Below are positions 50,910 to 60,900 of a stretch of DNA of 64,000 nt, piece after piece (the first letter of the stretch is position 1; each line of letters begins with the position of its first letter). The position numbers and the translations under genes were made by a program. The stretch covers positions 1,302,001 through 1,366,000 of the forward strand of contig CALOBT010000025.1 in the NCBI GenBank assembly GCA_942491575.1, read 5' to 3'. The notes below the pieces were generated by a model, which searched no databases, was not told where the DNA came from, and saw nothing but the letters and a program-made list of their open reading frames with translations. Source of the stretch: CAZHNW01 sp942491575 (GTDB lineage Bacteria > Spirochaetota > UBA4802 > UBA5550).

Positions 50910-51587
50910 ATGACAGCCCATGATACCATACAGACAAAGGACATTGACCGCAATTTCCAGAGAAATGTTATTACCGCAATTAAAAACGGTGATGATATTG
51001 TTTTTATCACCTACTCTGTCATAGATGATACCGAGGAAAAAATAAAATTTTCCCTGCTAAAAATCCTGGAAGACTACAACCGGCAGGAAATTTTCACACC
51101 GGTCCTATCATGCATAAAAGAACTTATCGCAAATGCCACCAAGGCAAACGCCAAAAGAATTCTCATTGATGAGGGGAAGATAACCAATCCTGACAACCCG
51201 GTTCAGGTAGTAAAGGAAATACGCTCCATCCTGAATGAAGAGGCACTTCTCGAATACGGCATCAAAGCAAAGGAAAAAAGGCTATCCACCCGAATATACC
51301 TGAAGGTCCAGCACAAGAACCTCATTGTGGAAGTCATCAACAACCTTCCCCTCTCCGAAAGAGAGCTGAGAAAAATCTCAAGAAAAATTGAACAGTCTTC
51401 GAAATATGACAATATCGCTGAATTCTATATGGAAAATCCCGATCCTGAAGCTGAAGGTATGGGACTGGGCCTCTCAATGATTGTTGTTCTTTTGAAGAAT
51501 ATTGACATCTCCCATAAAAACTTCATGGTCACTACAGACAGCAACAACAAGACCTATGCAAGAATTCTTGTTCCCCTGATCCACTGA
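50910..51587 (+). CDS. Stand-alone GHKL-type ATPase, paralogue of the GHKL-HDOD N-terminus
   Basis: The 225 residues contain an N-box IKELIANATKANAKRI and a G-box EAEGMGLGLSMIVVLLKN. Between them is LIVEVINNLPLSERELRKIS, closely like HINVINNIPILDQELNKIS of the fusion at 32.9 kb, and SSKYDNIAEFY matches YKYNDISEAFE. No histidine phosphoacceptor domain is present, so it may be an anti-sigma or protein kinase-like switch. The ribosome-binding GGAG is an unusual 13 bases from the ATG. Confidence 0.72.
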   Translation: MTAHDTIQTKDIDRNFQRNVITAIKNGDDIVFITYSVIDDTEEKIKFSLLKILEDYNRQEIFTPVLSCIKELIANATKANAKRILIDEGKITNPDNPVQVVKEIRSILNEEALLEYGIKAKEKRLSTRIYLKVQHKNLIVEVINNLPLSERELRKISRKIEQSSKYDNIAEFYMENPDPEAEGMGLGLSMIVVLLKNIDISHKNFMVTTDSNNKTYARILVPLIH

Positions 51588-51604
51588 TTAACCCTGCCGA
51601 CGAA

Positions 51605-52534
51605 CTACCTGAGTTGATAAAAAGTCCCCCTCTCCATTTCTTCCTGCAGCAGACAGCCTCCCTCTTCAAGCTGATAAAGCAGCTTCTGCACCTCAACGAT
51701 ACGCAGTCCCAGCATCAGGGAAAGGTCTTCAACCGTTGAGGGGCGCCGGCGCAGTATTGCTGAAACCATCTCCAGACGTTCATGGACTGAAGCTGGGACC
51801 CTTCGGTCCGGATCCGGCTTTCCTATTATCTCAACCGGTAAAGGATAAAAGAAGTCCTTTACGCGGAGAAATTCCTCCCAGGGAAAGGTCTCAATCCAGT
51901 CTACGGCTCCGGGACGATCGAGACGGTTAAGCTGCACCAGGTCCGGTTCTATTCGCAGGGCCGCCTCTCTTAAAAGAGTCAGTTCACTCTCAGTATCGTT
52001 GATGCCGGGAACAAGAAAAACTTCCAGCATGATCTTTCCCGAGTACATTTTTCTGAAGGCGACCAGTCCATCCACTATTTTCAAAGGATCCAGATTTGGG
52101 GCGGGACGAAGCAACTTCCTGAATGCCGCATCCGTTACCGCATCAAGTGACGGCACTACGGTATCCGCCTTCAGGAGGGCCTGCCGTACTTCTTCCTTCC
52201 ATAAAAGCGTCCCATTGGTCAAAACACTGACGGGGTATTGGGGATACTTCTCCTTTATGAAGGCGATAACCTCACCGAGACCGCTGTGAAGGGTCGGTTC
52301 TCCGGAACCGGAAAAGGTGAGAACATCCAGCTTCGGTTCATCCTTCAGGTATGCATCGAGTTCCGCCAGAACTTCCGCGGTGGGAACATATTCCCTTATT
52401 TCATCCGTAAGGTCTGTTGTCTCCCCGCACTCACAGTAGACACAGTTGAGGCTGCAGGTTTTGTGGGGAACCAGGTCGATACCGAGGGAGATACCGAGTC
52501 GCCGGGAATTCACCGGCCCGAATAAGTATTTCAT
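51605..52534 (-). CDS. Radical SAM protein with C-terminal winged helix
   Basis: I choose the ATG at 52534 (309 residues, MKYLFGPVNSRRLG), where homology begins; the frame is open to 52597 but that region is a terminator hairpin. The radical SAM motif is KTCSLNCVYCECGE. FSGSGEPTLHSG and SVLTNGTLL are core elements. The C-terminal 65 residues form a winged-helix domain (STVEDLSLMLGLRIVEVQK). The substrate is unknown; related proteins are annotated only as radical SAM of COG0731 type. Confidence 0.85.
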   Translation of the reverse strand: MKYLFGPVNSRRLGISLGIDLVPHKTCSLNCVYCECGETTDLTDEIREYVPTAEVLAELDAYLKDEPKLDVLTFSGSGEPTLHSGLGEVIAFIKEKYPQYPVSVLTNGTLLWKEEVRQALLKADTVVPSLDAVTDAAFRKLLRPAPNLDPLKIVDGLVAFRKMYSGKIMLEVFLVPGINDTESELTLLREAALRIEPDLVQLNRLDRPGAVDWIETFPWEEFLRVKDFFYPLPVEIIGKPDPDRRVPASVHERLEMVSAILRRRPSTVEDLSLMLGLRIVEVQKLLYQLEEGGCLLQEEMERGTFYQLR

Positions 52535-52554
52535 AATAGCATCCTGAAAATAAA

Positions 52555-52589
52555 TCGCCGTCACAGGAACAGATATTCCGTGACGGCGA
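52555..52589 (-). terminator. Intrinsic terminator after the secreted protein gene
   Basis: On the minus strand TCGCCGTCAC pairs with GTGACGGCGA, extended by GGAA/TTCC with a bulged base, and TTTATTTT follows. It lies about 30 bases after the stop of the gene ending at 52621. It also forms the leader just upstream of the radical SAM start at 52534. Confidence 0.8.
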
Positions 52590-52620
52590 CAGGTCAATCA
52601 TTTTAAATATCTATAATCTG

Positions 52621-54324
52621 CTATCTCATTGCAGGCTTCACCGCCACATCCAGTTCGACATTCAAATATTTCCCGGATTTGCTGCCGGAGAGATAGATAT
52701 CACCGATACTGGTGGTCATTTGTTTCATTTTATCTGCAGGTACCTTTGTGGCCAGAAGGCTTCCAAGGAATGGATTCTTTTTTATAAACGCCATCAGGAA
52801 GACCTTACCGTTCAGTTTCTGAAGCAGCATACCCCTCCCCCGGGAATGCTTGACTGTTTTATAACGAAGGGCCTTCTTCAGGGAAAGAATGTTATTAGAA
52901 ACATAAAGCCCCTTTGCGTCCTGAACAAAATAGATTTTCTTATTTTGCCTCTCCAGTAACCAGAACCCGTGCTTTCCCGCGATGCGTGCCGCGCCGAACT
53001 TTTTCTTCTTTAACATCGTCTTTCTCATGTGACTTTTTACTTTAGCGAAGAGGACCCTGCCGCGGCCTGCATTCTCATAGGGAACGAATACCACCATATC
53101 ATTCATATTCATGGTATCCATAATAACATTGAAGGACCCCTTTATTGCAGGAAGCACATCTCGCTTGTAGTCAGCACCTATTTGCCGTTTCAGCTGCATC
53201 TGCATCTGGTTGTACTCACCACAAACGGGAAGAGGCCCGGGACAAAGGGTATCGAGTTTTTTAAGATCAAGTGCCGCGTGTCCGTAAACATAGGACATTT
53301 TCGGATAGAGAGAAAATTCCGCCATTCCGGTTTTCAAAATATCAAGGGCAGCAGTAACCATGGGATTCGAATCATTAAGCTGTGACCCGAGGGACACTGA
53401 AATGCCCGATGCCCTGAGGCTTAATGTCATGGCGGCAAAATCAACGGCATCCATTGGTGATGGTCCGCGTCGGTGACGCATTCCGTAGGGTGTTCCTCCA
53501 TGATAGGGGGTACCTCTATGGTAGGGAGTACCGCCATACTGGGCAGGAATAATATTATAATTTTTCTCATTCGTACCACGCATTCCCTCATGACGCCTGT
53601 TATTGCCGGGATGCTTTTTCCGCATTAATCCCTTCTGGGCAGCCCCGAAGGCCTCCCCGAGGAAAACCTTATTCATGTAAAAAGCCATATCTGCATTTTT
53701 ATCAATTTTATCAAGAAATGCCTGATACTGGTCTTCAGATGCCAGTGACTTCCCCCCTGCTTCCGAAAGGTCAATAATCTGCCGGGCCAGCTCCCCCTGT
53801 GAAGTCATAAAAAAATACCGGTCAATTGCACCGCAGAACATGTCTTTCTGCACCTGGTAAATCCTGTTATTACGATACTGTGTAATAACGGGATTCATAT
53901 CCTTCTTTTTGCCCTTTTTGGTATTTTTCATTATTTCAATGAACTTCAGGGGAAATGCCTTGCTGTTGAGAACCGGCAAAAGAATTATCATTTTTTCAGG
54001 CCCCGGTTTTCCCTCTATATAGGCAAAACCGAGAGGCAGTGAGGTATCAAAACCGATACGTTTCAGCGATCCCTCATTCAGGGGATCAATTCCCGTTTCT
54101 GCCTTGAGCTTATTTATTTCCACCATAAAATCTTTCTTCTGGTCTGGCGTCAACGCGGTATTTATGAAAGTATTGACTGATTTTATTACCTTGCCGATGG
54201 GTGCACTCTTTAAAAATGCCCTGGTTTCGGCTGGCACCAGTGACTCAAGAGAGCCGCGACTATTTACACTGGTTCCGCCAATCAGAACCAGAAGTGCAAT
54301 TAATGCATAGGATGTTCGTTTCAT
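52621..54324 (-). CDS. Large exported protein with Gly-Thr-Pro-Tyr repeat insert
   Basis: The 567 residues start with a signal peptide (MKRTSYALIALLVLIGGTS). The opening ESLVPAETRAFLKSAP and the repeated pattern of helices and strands recall DUF3352-like secreted proteins, low confidence. Residues about 255-285 carry a low-complexity insert with three tandem GTPYHxG units (GTPYHRGTPYHGGTPYG). The rest is rich in Lys and Met. It is followed by a strong terminator and is a single transcription unit. Function is unknown. Confidence 0.6.
   Translation of the reverse strand: MKRTSYALIALLVLIGGTSVNSRGSLESLVPAETRAFLKSAPIGKVIKSVNTFINTALTPDQKKDFMVEINKLKAETGIDPLNEGSLKRIGFDTSLPLGFAYIEGKPGPEKMIILLPVLNSKAFPLKFIEIMKNTKKGKKKDMNPVITQYRNNRIYQVQKDMFCGAIDRYFFMTSQGELARQIIDLSEAGGKSLASEDQYQAFLDKIDKNADMAFYMNKVFLGEAFGAAQKGLMRKKHPGNNRRHEGMRGTNEKNYNIIPAQYGGTPYHRGTPYHGGTPYGMRHRRGPSPMDAVDFAAMTLSLRASGISVSLGSQLNDSNPMVTAALDILKTGMAEFSLYPKMSYVYGHAALDLKKLDTLCPGPLPVCGEYNQMQMQLKRQIGADYKRDVLPAIKGSFNVIMDTMNMNDMVVFVPYENAGRGRVLFAKVKSHMRKTMLKKKKFGAARIAGKHGFWLLERQNKKIYFVQDAKGLYVSNNILSLKKALRYKTVKHSRGRGMLLQKLNGKVFLMAFIKKNPFLGSLLATKVPADKMKQMTTSIGDIYLSGSKSGKYLNVELDVAVKPAMR
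53479..53532 (-). repeat. Three tandem 18-base units coding GTPYHxG
   Basis: Within the gene at 52621-54324, three near-identical 18-base units encode Gly-Thr-Pro-Tyr-His/Gly-x. Their third-codon positions differ (ACT, ACC, ACA), so the repeat is not brand new. It probably changes length between strains. Confidence 0.6.
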
Positions 54325-54475
54325 CTGATTTCTCCGAATAGTATGAATGCTTACGGGGAGTGTAATTCAGTTTTGCATGGAATTATCCCGTAATCATATA
54401 TTGTAGCTAAATGAATGGTGAATGGGAAGCAAATAAATTGAAAAAACCGGAAAAATTTATAGCAGGGTAAAGCAA

Positions 54476-54495
54476 GGGGGCAATAAAATGCCCCC
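54476..54495 (-). terminator. Hairpin after the small lipoprotein gene
   Basis: GGGGGCA pairs with TGCCCCC around ATAAAA. On the minus strand it follows the gene ending at 54515 by about 20 bases, but the following CTTGCTTT is a poor T tract. It is a probable terminator. Confidence 0.55.
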
Positions 54496-54514
54496 TCAAG
54501 TTCTATTTTTTATT

Positions 54515-55057
54515 CTATAGTGATCCTATGCCTGCACCGGAAAGGTCTTTTAAAATACCGGATTCTGGATTTCTCTGAACAGATCTCATGTTGAGAATTG
54601 ATTTAATCTGATCTTCCCAATTGCTGGCGTCATCAAGATAAACATTGCTGTTAGGATCATTTTTGAACTCGACAATTAAAATTTTACCAATGGGTACATC
54701 AAAATCGTATAAATATTCTGTTCCTGTACTGCCACTGTTATTGATGTAATAGTCGAGCCTTATGTCAAATGTAGGCAATTGCTCTTCAAAACCTATAAGC
54801 GCAAGTTCATCATATTGCAGGGACGATACATAAAACATAGTTGATAGTAGTTCGTCTGTCCAATCATTAGCACTGCTGTCGCCAATATAATAATCAGTAA
54901 CTTCCGCCCCACTATCGTTATTGTATAATGCAACATAAGAATTCTTTAGATAAGCAGGTGTATCATCATCCCCGCCGAGAAGTTCACACCCTGTTGTGGC
55001 AACAAACAGCACAGCTCCGATAAGAATAATTGATGTAATCTTAAAAATTCGTTCCAT
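54515..55057 (-). CDS. Small lipoprotein of unknown function
   Basis: The 180 residues start with a lipoprotein signal ending VATTGC (lipidated cysteine at about residue 24), followed by an acidic GGDDDTPAYL spacer. The mature domain has SSLQYDELALIGFEEQLPTF and a beta-rich middle, with a short Gly/Ser tail. Spirochaete lipoproteins often look like this. No family is recognised. Confidence 0.65.
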   Translation of the reverse strand: MERIFKITSIILIGAVLFVATTGCELLGGDDDTPAYLKNSYVALYNNDSGAEVTDYYIGDSSANDWTDELLSTMFYVSSLQYDELALIGFEEQLPTFDIRLDYYINNSGSTGTEYLYDFDVPIGKILIVEFKNDPNSNVYLDDASNWEDQIKSILNMRSVQRNPESGILKDLSGAGIGSL

Positions 55058-55497
55058 TTCTCCCCCAATTAAAGTTTTTATTTTAATAAGGGACAGAAAT
55101 CTCTGTCCCTTATATCAAAAACAGGAAATCAACTTTATAGAAGTGTCAATGAATAATTTAAAAAAAAGGATTAGACTCATAAAAAATGGAGAAATTTGCA
55201 CTTTACACAAAAATTCAGCAATGTAATCAGTTGTTTTTTTATCTATCATACTAAAATAAAAGACAAGTAACTCTATATTAAAAACATCCCCGATTAATTG
55301 ACAATTTTTAATCTTGATAAAAATATCCATTTCTGTACAAATGGTACCGAAAAATATCGTTCTTTTCGGCCCAAAGAGCACCAGCTCCAGGCCAATAGTA
55401 TGATCTCATTTCGAGAATATTTTGCGGGCATGACTATAACTTTATAAACTTCCCCGCACTAATATCAAAAAGCAATACAGAAAAACGAGGTACCAGG
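55058..55497. other. 440-base divergent gap with hairpin
   Basis: The gap lies between the small lipoprotein and the homocysteine operon. It holds a perfect 12-base hairpin, ATAAGGGACAGA / TCTGTCCCTTAT (55086-55113), and a possible GCGGG/CCCGC stem at 55424-55457 before the homocysteine operon start. The rest is AT-rich. A short open frame of poor composition (55115-55381, minus strand, GTG start) is not counted as a gene. Confidence 0.45.
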
Positions 55498-56685
55498 ATG
55501 CCGGACATAGAGATAAAAAAAAGCTACCAGGAAATTAACGAAAAAATCCGCAGGGGGAAAGCAGTTGTGGTAACCGCCGAGGAGATGCCCCGCATTGTTG
55601 AATCGGAGGGTGTAAAAAAGGCCTTCGACAAGGTCGATGTTGTCACCACGGGGACCTTCGGCACAATGTGCTCATCCGGGGCCTTCCTCAATTTCGGTCA
55701 CACAAAACCGAAGATGAAGGCCAGCAACGTATGGTTTAATAATGTGCATGCCTATGGCGGAATAGCCGCCGTTGACTGCTATCTCGGGGCCACGCAGGTA
55801 AGGGAGGGGGACCCCCTCAACGCGGTGCATCCCGGGGAGTTCAAGTACGGCGGGGGCCACGTAATTGAAGACCTGATTGCGGGAAAGGAAGTAAAATTCC
55901 GTGCGGATTCCTACGGTACCGACTGCTATCCCCTGAAAGAGATTGAAAAAACCATAACCATAAATGATTTGCGAAACGCCATTCTCTACAATCCGAGAAA
56001 TTCATACCAGGGATACAACTGTGCCGTCAATTCCGCAAAAAATACCATCTACACCTACATGGGTATACTGAGACCGGGAATACAGAATGCCACCTACAGC
56101 AGCGCCGGTGAACTCTCTCCCCTTCTCAATGATCCCTATTACTGGACCATCGGAACCGGCACGAGAATTTTTCTGGGCGGCGCCGCCGGTGCCGTGACAT
56201 GGTATGGAACACAGCATGCCCCCGATTCGCTGCGGGGAGAAAACGGCGTCCCCAGGGAAGGAGCGGGAACCATATCCGTTACCGGCGACATGAAAGAGAT
56301 GAGTACTGATTATATCAAAGGGGCGTCCCTGGCAGGGTACGGCACGTCTCTCATGGTGGGAATAGGAATTCCCATTCCGATTATCAATGAGGATATGGCA
56401 TACTTCACCGGTGTAAAAAACCGCGATATCTTTTACCCTGTCGTTGACTACGGAAAAGATTACCCTGAAGGTAACGGCAACACCCTTGGAGAAGTATCAT
56501 TCCAGGACCTGATGTCTGGCACCATAGAAGTTCAGGGCAAACGGATTCAATCTTCACCACTGAGCAGTTACCCCCTGGCACGAAAAATTTCCGCAAACCT
56601 GAAGGAATGGGTCGAGAATGGCTTCACCATCGGGGAACCCCAGGTTCCCTTTCCCACGGTAAAGCCCGTTATAAAAAGAGGGTAA
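55498..56685 (+). CDS. Homocysteine biosynthesis protein (DUF39/COG1900), sulfurtransferase core
   Basis: The DUF39 family converts aspartate semialdehyde to homocysteine in methanogens and some anaerobes, using sulfide. The 395 residues match the core, with conserved cysteines seen at 58 (FGTMCSSGAF), 94 (AVDCYLG) and 143 (SYGTDCYPLKE), of which 58 and 143 correspond to the proposed sulfur-handling pair. Methanogen versions often end in CBS domains; none is present here. It is first in a three-gene set with UPF0280 and a NIL-ferredoxin protein. A GAGG site precedes the ATG. Confidence 0.88.
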   Translation: MPDIEIKKSYQEINEKIRRGKAVVVTAEEMPRIVESEGVKKAFDKVDVVTTGTFGTMCSSGAFLNFGHTKPKMKASNVWFNNVHAYGGIAAVDCYLGATQVREGDPLNAVHPGEFKYGGGHVIEDLIAGKEVKFRADSYGTDCYPLKEIEKTITINDLRNAILYNPRNSYQGYNCAVNSAKNTIYTYMGILRPGIQNATYSSAGELSPLLNDPYYWTIGTGTRIFLGGAAGAVTWYGTQHAPDSLRGENGVPREGAGTISVTGDMKEMSTDYIKGASLAGYGTSLMVGIGIPIPIINEDMAYFTGVKNRDIFYPVVDYGKDYPEGNGNTLGEVSFQDLMSGTIEVQGKRIQSSPLSSYPLARKISANLKEWVENGFTIGEPQVPFPTVKPVIKRG

Positions 56686-56695
56686 CGGGGAAAGA

Positions 56696-57439
56696 ATGCA
56701 GACTGCCAGGTATCCGAAACGGTTTTACCGCAGCTTCGATAATACGGAGAGATGGAAGACATTCCAGGTAAAAAAAGACACCTCCGACCTGTATATACGT
56801 GCCGCAAGGGACCTCTCCACAGAAGCTGCCGGTATTCTCAAAGAGGCAAGAAGCTGCATTGAAGAATATATTTATTCCAACAATGATTTCCTCCACAGCC
56901 TGCACCCCGTAGCAGCCTCGAAAGATGCACCGGAAATCGTCAGGGAGATGACCGAAGCCGGAATATTAGCAGAAACGGGACCGATGGCGGCGGTGGCAGG
57001 TGCCGTTGCAGAAAATGTAGGCCGCCACCTGCTGCAGTTTTCCGATGAGGTTATTGTTGAAAACGGCGGTGATATCTGGCTGAAAACAATTGAGGCGGTT
57101 ACACTGAAGGTTTTTGCAGGTAATGTGTTTTTTAAAGACGGTATTGCCATCCGGATCCAAGCAGCCGATACACCCTGCGGGATTTGTACCTCCTCAGGAA
57201 AACTTGGTCACAGTCTAAGTTTCGGAAAGGCAGATACCGTAACGGTGATTGCAGAAAGTGCAGCCCTTGCGGATACCGTTGCAACTGCCGCGGCAAACCG
57301 GGTAAAGGAAGCAGACTCGATACAGACATCAATCGATTACGCGGCATCAATAAATGGAGTTACCGGCATTCTAATTATCTACCGTGACAGTATCGGAGCC
57401 TGGGGAAACATAGAACTCTGCGACCCGGAAAAAATTTAA
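56696..57439 (+). CDS. UPF0280 family protein (COG2122, ApbE-like)
   Basis: The 247 residues match the ApbE-like UPF0280 family with GPMAAVAGAVAENVGRH, VENGGDIWLKT and GICTSSGKLGHSLSFGKADT. The family is genetically linked to homocysteine synthesis in methanogens, but its biochemical role is unproven. It starts ten bases after the DUF39 stop, with GGGGAAAG just before the ATG. Confidence 0.88.
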   Translation: MQTARYPKRFYRSFDNTERWKTFQVKKDTSDLYIRAARDLSTEAAGILKEARSCIEEYIYSNNDFLHSLHPVAASKDAPEIVREMTEAGILAETGPMAAVAGAVAENVGRHLLQFSDEVIVENGGDIWLKTIEAVTLKVFAGNVFFKDGIAIRIQAADTPCGICTSSGKLGHSLSFGKADTVTVIAESAALADTVATAAANRVKEADSIQTSIDYAASINGVTGILIIYRDSIGAWGNIELCDPEKI

Positions 57440-57491
57440 TGCAGTAATATAATTAATATATTGAAAGATGATACCAACAGGAGCAAATCAA

Positions 57492-57923
57492 ATGGAATCA
57501 AAAAATGTACTTTTAATCTTTAAAAGAGAAATTATGTATAAGCCGATTATTTATCGACTGGTCAAAGATTTTAATATAATTTTCAATGTTCTCGAAGCAA
57601 AAATATACCCGAAGCAGGAAGGACGTATTATCCTTGAATTAAAGGGTGAAAAAAACGATCTCGATAAATGCTTCTCATATCTCTCCAAGGAGGGTGTACA
57701 GACAGAAAAACTCTCTGACATGATATCGCGTGATGAGAAAAAATGCGTCCACTGCGGAGCGTGCACAACGGTATGCCGTGTAGACGCCCTCTGCATAAAC
57801 CGCAGCACCATGGAAGTTGAGTTTGATGCTGAAAAATGTGTAGCCTGCGGGTTTTGCATGAAGGCCTGCCCTGTCGATGCAATGACAGGAACAAACATAG
57901 ACCTCAATATCAGAGAAAAATAA
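57492..57923 (+). CDS. NIL-domain ferredoxin of the homocysteine pathway
   Basis: I choose the ATG at 57492 (143 residues) because AGGAG lies eight bases upstream; the frame is open to 57468. The first 75 residues form a NIL domain. The rest is a two-cluster ferredoxin with CVHCGACTTVCRVDA and CVACGFCMKACPVDA. The archaeal partner of DUF39 has the same make-up, so it probably delivers electrons or sulfur. Its stop overlaps the start of the giant kinase gene (TAATG). Confidence 0.9.
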   Translation: MESKNVLLIFKREIMYKPIIYRLVKDFNIIFNVLEAKIYPKQEGRIILELKGEKNDLDKCFSYLSKEGVQTEKLSDMISRDEKKCVHCGACTTVCRVDALCINRSTMEVEFDAEKCVACGFCMKACPVDAMTGTNIDLNIREK

Positions 57924-60900
57924 TGCTGGAGCTGAGCGGCTACCGCATAATAAATCAGACTTACGAAGATGATTTTACAGCCTACTATAATGTAATCTCT
58001 GATGATAATAACCGTGAAGCTACTGTCCGCATAGACAAACATCCATCATCCATGAGCGGGGGAAGACATCCCCTGCTCCACGACCTTGCACTGGTTGAAA
58101 AATACAATCTCAGTGCCAAAAAAATATACAAAGAAATTAGGAATATCGGAAGAAGCGCTGTACTGATAATGGAACCGGGTGAGTTCATTCCCCTCTCTAT
58201 CTTTATCGAAAAGCATCCCCTCTCTTTTGACAGAGTGCTGATCATATCATTAAAACTGGCCCTCGAAATAGACAAGATTCATGATGCGGGAATTATTCAC
58301 CAGAACATTACACCCGCCAATATATTCATCAATCAGCAAACAAATGAAATAATTCTGACAAATTTCAGCAGGGCCACAATCCTCAAGAGGGACTATGCCG
58401 CAGACAGTAGAGATGTCCCGGTAAATCATCCCGTGCAATACATTTCTCCGGAACAGACAGGACTTACAAACCGTTCAATAGATTACCGGTCAGACTACTA
58501 CATGATGGGAATCATTATGTATCAACTGACAACTGGCTCCCCCCCCTTTACCGGCATGAACCACAATGACATTATTCATTCCCATATTGCCGTAAGCCCC
58601 ACCCCGCCGATTGCTGAAAAAAATAAAATTCACCCCGCCTTTAGTGCAATCATTATGAAACTGATTTCAAAAATCCCCGAAGACCGGTATCAGAGTGTCG
58701 GCGGGCTTTTACTTGATATTGAATCAGTTAAAAATACATCGATTGAAAAAAATAAAAATAATCTATATAAACTGGGGCTGCATGATATCACTAAATTTTT
58801 TCAAATTCCAGAAAAAATTTACGGCTTTGATGAGATTCTCAACAACATTAAAAAATTTGTCATCGATTCGGGGGAAGTCAAAGGCAGATTACTCATTCTC
58901 ACCGGTACATCCGGAAGTGGTAAAACAACCCTGCTGGAAGAAACGGATCAACTTTTCCGAAAAAACAATATACCTGTTCTAGCCAGTGATTTTTCGCAGG
59001 AGAGAAAACATATACCCTACAGCGCATTTAATGACATCCTGAATTCACTGGTAAAACTGGTTCTTTTCCGAAAGGAGAAAGACATTCAGAGAATTCGAAA
59101 AACTATAGAGACTGAAATAATCAAGCCGGTAGTAGTTCTAAAAGATACCATTCCATCTTTGGATATACTCATACCTTCATTAAAAAATGAAAGCAGCAAC
59201 TTCAGTGAAACTGAATATCGATATATACCCGCCTATTCTTCTCTACTGGAAATTCTTTTACGGGAAAGCAACAGGCTTGTTGTCGCCTTTGATAATCTCG
59301 ACTGCATAGATAATTTCAGTCTTGAACTGATGGAACATCTAATCACCAATAAAACAGGAGAGAAAATAACTTTTATCGCAACAGCAGACAATGAGTTCCA
59401 TCCTGACAACCTGGACCCTGCATCATATTTCACTGAAAAAAATATAAAATATCAGCAGGAAGCCATCCCGTCTCTGCAGCCCGAAGACATCAACTGCCTG
59501 CTGCAGGATACAATCCAGCTGCCTGAAAAAGAATTGAGAGATATTACAAAAATAGTTTTCTCAAAATCGGAGGGGATCCCCCGGCATCTCATTGAATTAC
59601 TGGTACAGTTCCATGAAAAAAAAGTTATCTTTTTTGATGGAATTTGGAACTACGATGCTTCACTTGCTGAAAAAGAAATTTCCATCAACAGCAAAGGGAC
59701 AGTCAACCTTGACAATATCAAGACAATATCTGACAGAGAATTGAAAATTCTTAAATTTTGTGCGATATCAAAACAGCCAATAACCGACCAACTCCTGACA
59801 AATCTGATGGCGCTGCCCCGCACAAAGTATATTGAATACATCAGCAACCTTATAAATAATGGTTTCCTGGCAAGCAGGAAAAACAGGTATTCCCTGCGTC
59901 ACAAGTCTCTTAAGAAATCCATCCTCAACAGAATGTCTGCTGAAGAAATTCAATTATTTAATTACAATACAGCCCTGGCTCTTCTCTCAAACAATCTAAC
60001 ATCTGAAACAAATGAAAACCTCTATGTAATAACCAGCCACCTCAATGAAGCAGATAATCTTTGTCAACTTCACCACAAAACCGGTATTTTATTCAGTATG
60101 AACTACAAAGCAGGGCTTCAGGCAAAAAAGGCACGGGCCTTCACAACCGCTCACCAGTTCCTTTCAAAAGCAGTAAAACTCTTTCCACGGAAAGAGATAG
60201 AAAAAAGATCCTTTGAGGCGATTGAGCTTTTCTCCGCTTTCTGTGAAGTCCTTTTCCGGGAAGGCCGCATAAATGAAACTGAAGAATATCTAGAATTATT
60301 ATATCTTGCCTCAGGGAATAATATCAATAATCAGGTAAGGATAGAAGAGATCAAGATCACCGGGTATACTCTCAACTACAGATATGACCGGGCAATTGAA
60401 GCCTCACGCAAAGCCCTTTCTCTTCTGAGATATAATATTCCGAAAAAAAATTTTAAATTGCATACTATGCGTGAAATCGCCTTCTTTAAAAAGAATCTGC
60501 CTTCGGATATACTAAAACGTGCTAATAAGCTATCACTATCATCTGATAATAAAGATCTCCTTATTGCAAGATTGCTTGCAATGTCCGTAATTCCCGGATT
60601 ATCAGAAGACAAATCTTTCGCGGAATACTTACTTCTCCGTCTGATGAAACACACCCTTACCCGGGGAATATCTCCATACTCCGCATATGCATTTGCAACC
60701 TACGGAGGAATTTCCTGCAGGTCCCTGGACAATATACCGGAGGGCATTGTAACGGGCAGGATTGCCCTGCAATTACTGGAAAATACACCGGAGGTTGAAT
60801 TTCAGCACCAGGTTTATCACATCCTGGGATCAGCCATATTTATCTGGTTCCGGCCTATAGATGAAAGTATAAAGATGCTGAACATCTCCCTAACCAGACA

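Noticed and set aside
53361..53390. tRNA-like GATTCGAATC string
   Set aside because: It lies inside a coding sequence and no cloverleaf arms surround it.
55115..55381. 88-codon open frame with a GTG start ending one base before a hairpin
   Set aside because: The hairpin placement is suggestive, but the start site is weak and the composition is like translated AT-rich DNA (repeated Phe/Ile/Leu runs). I do not call it a gene without conservation data.
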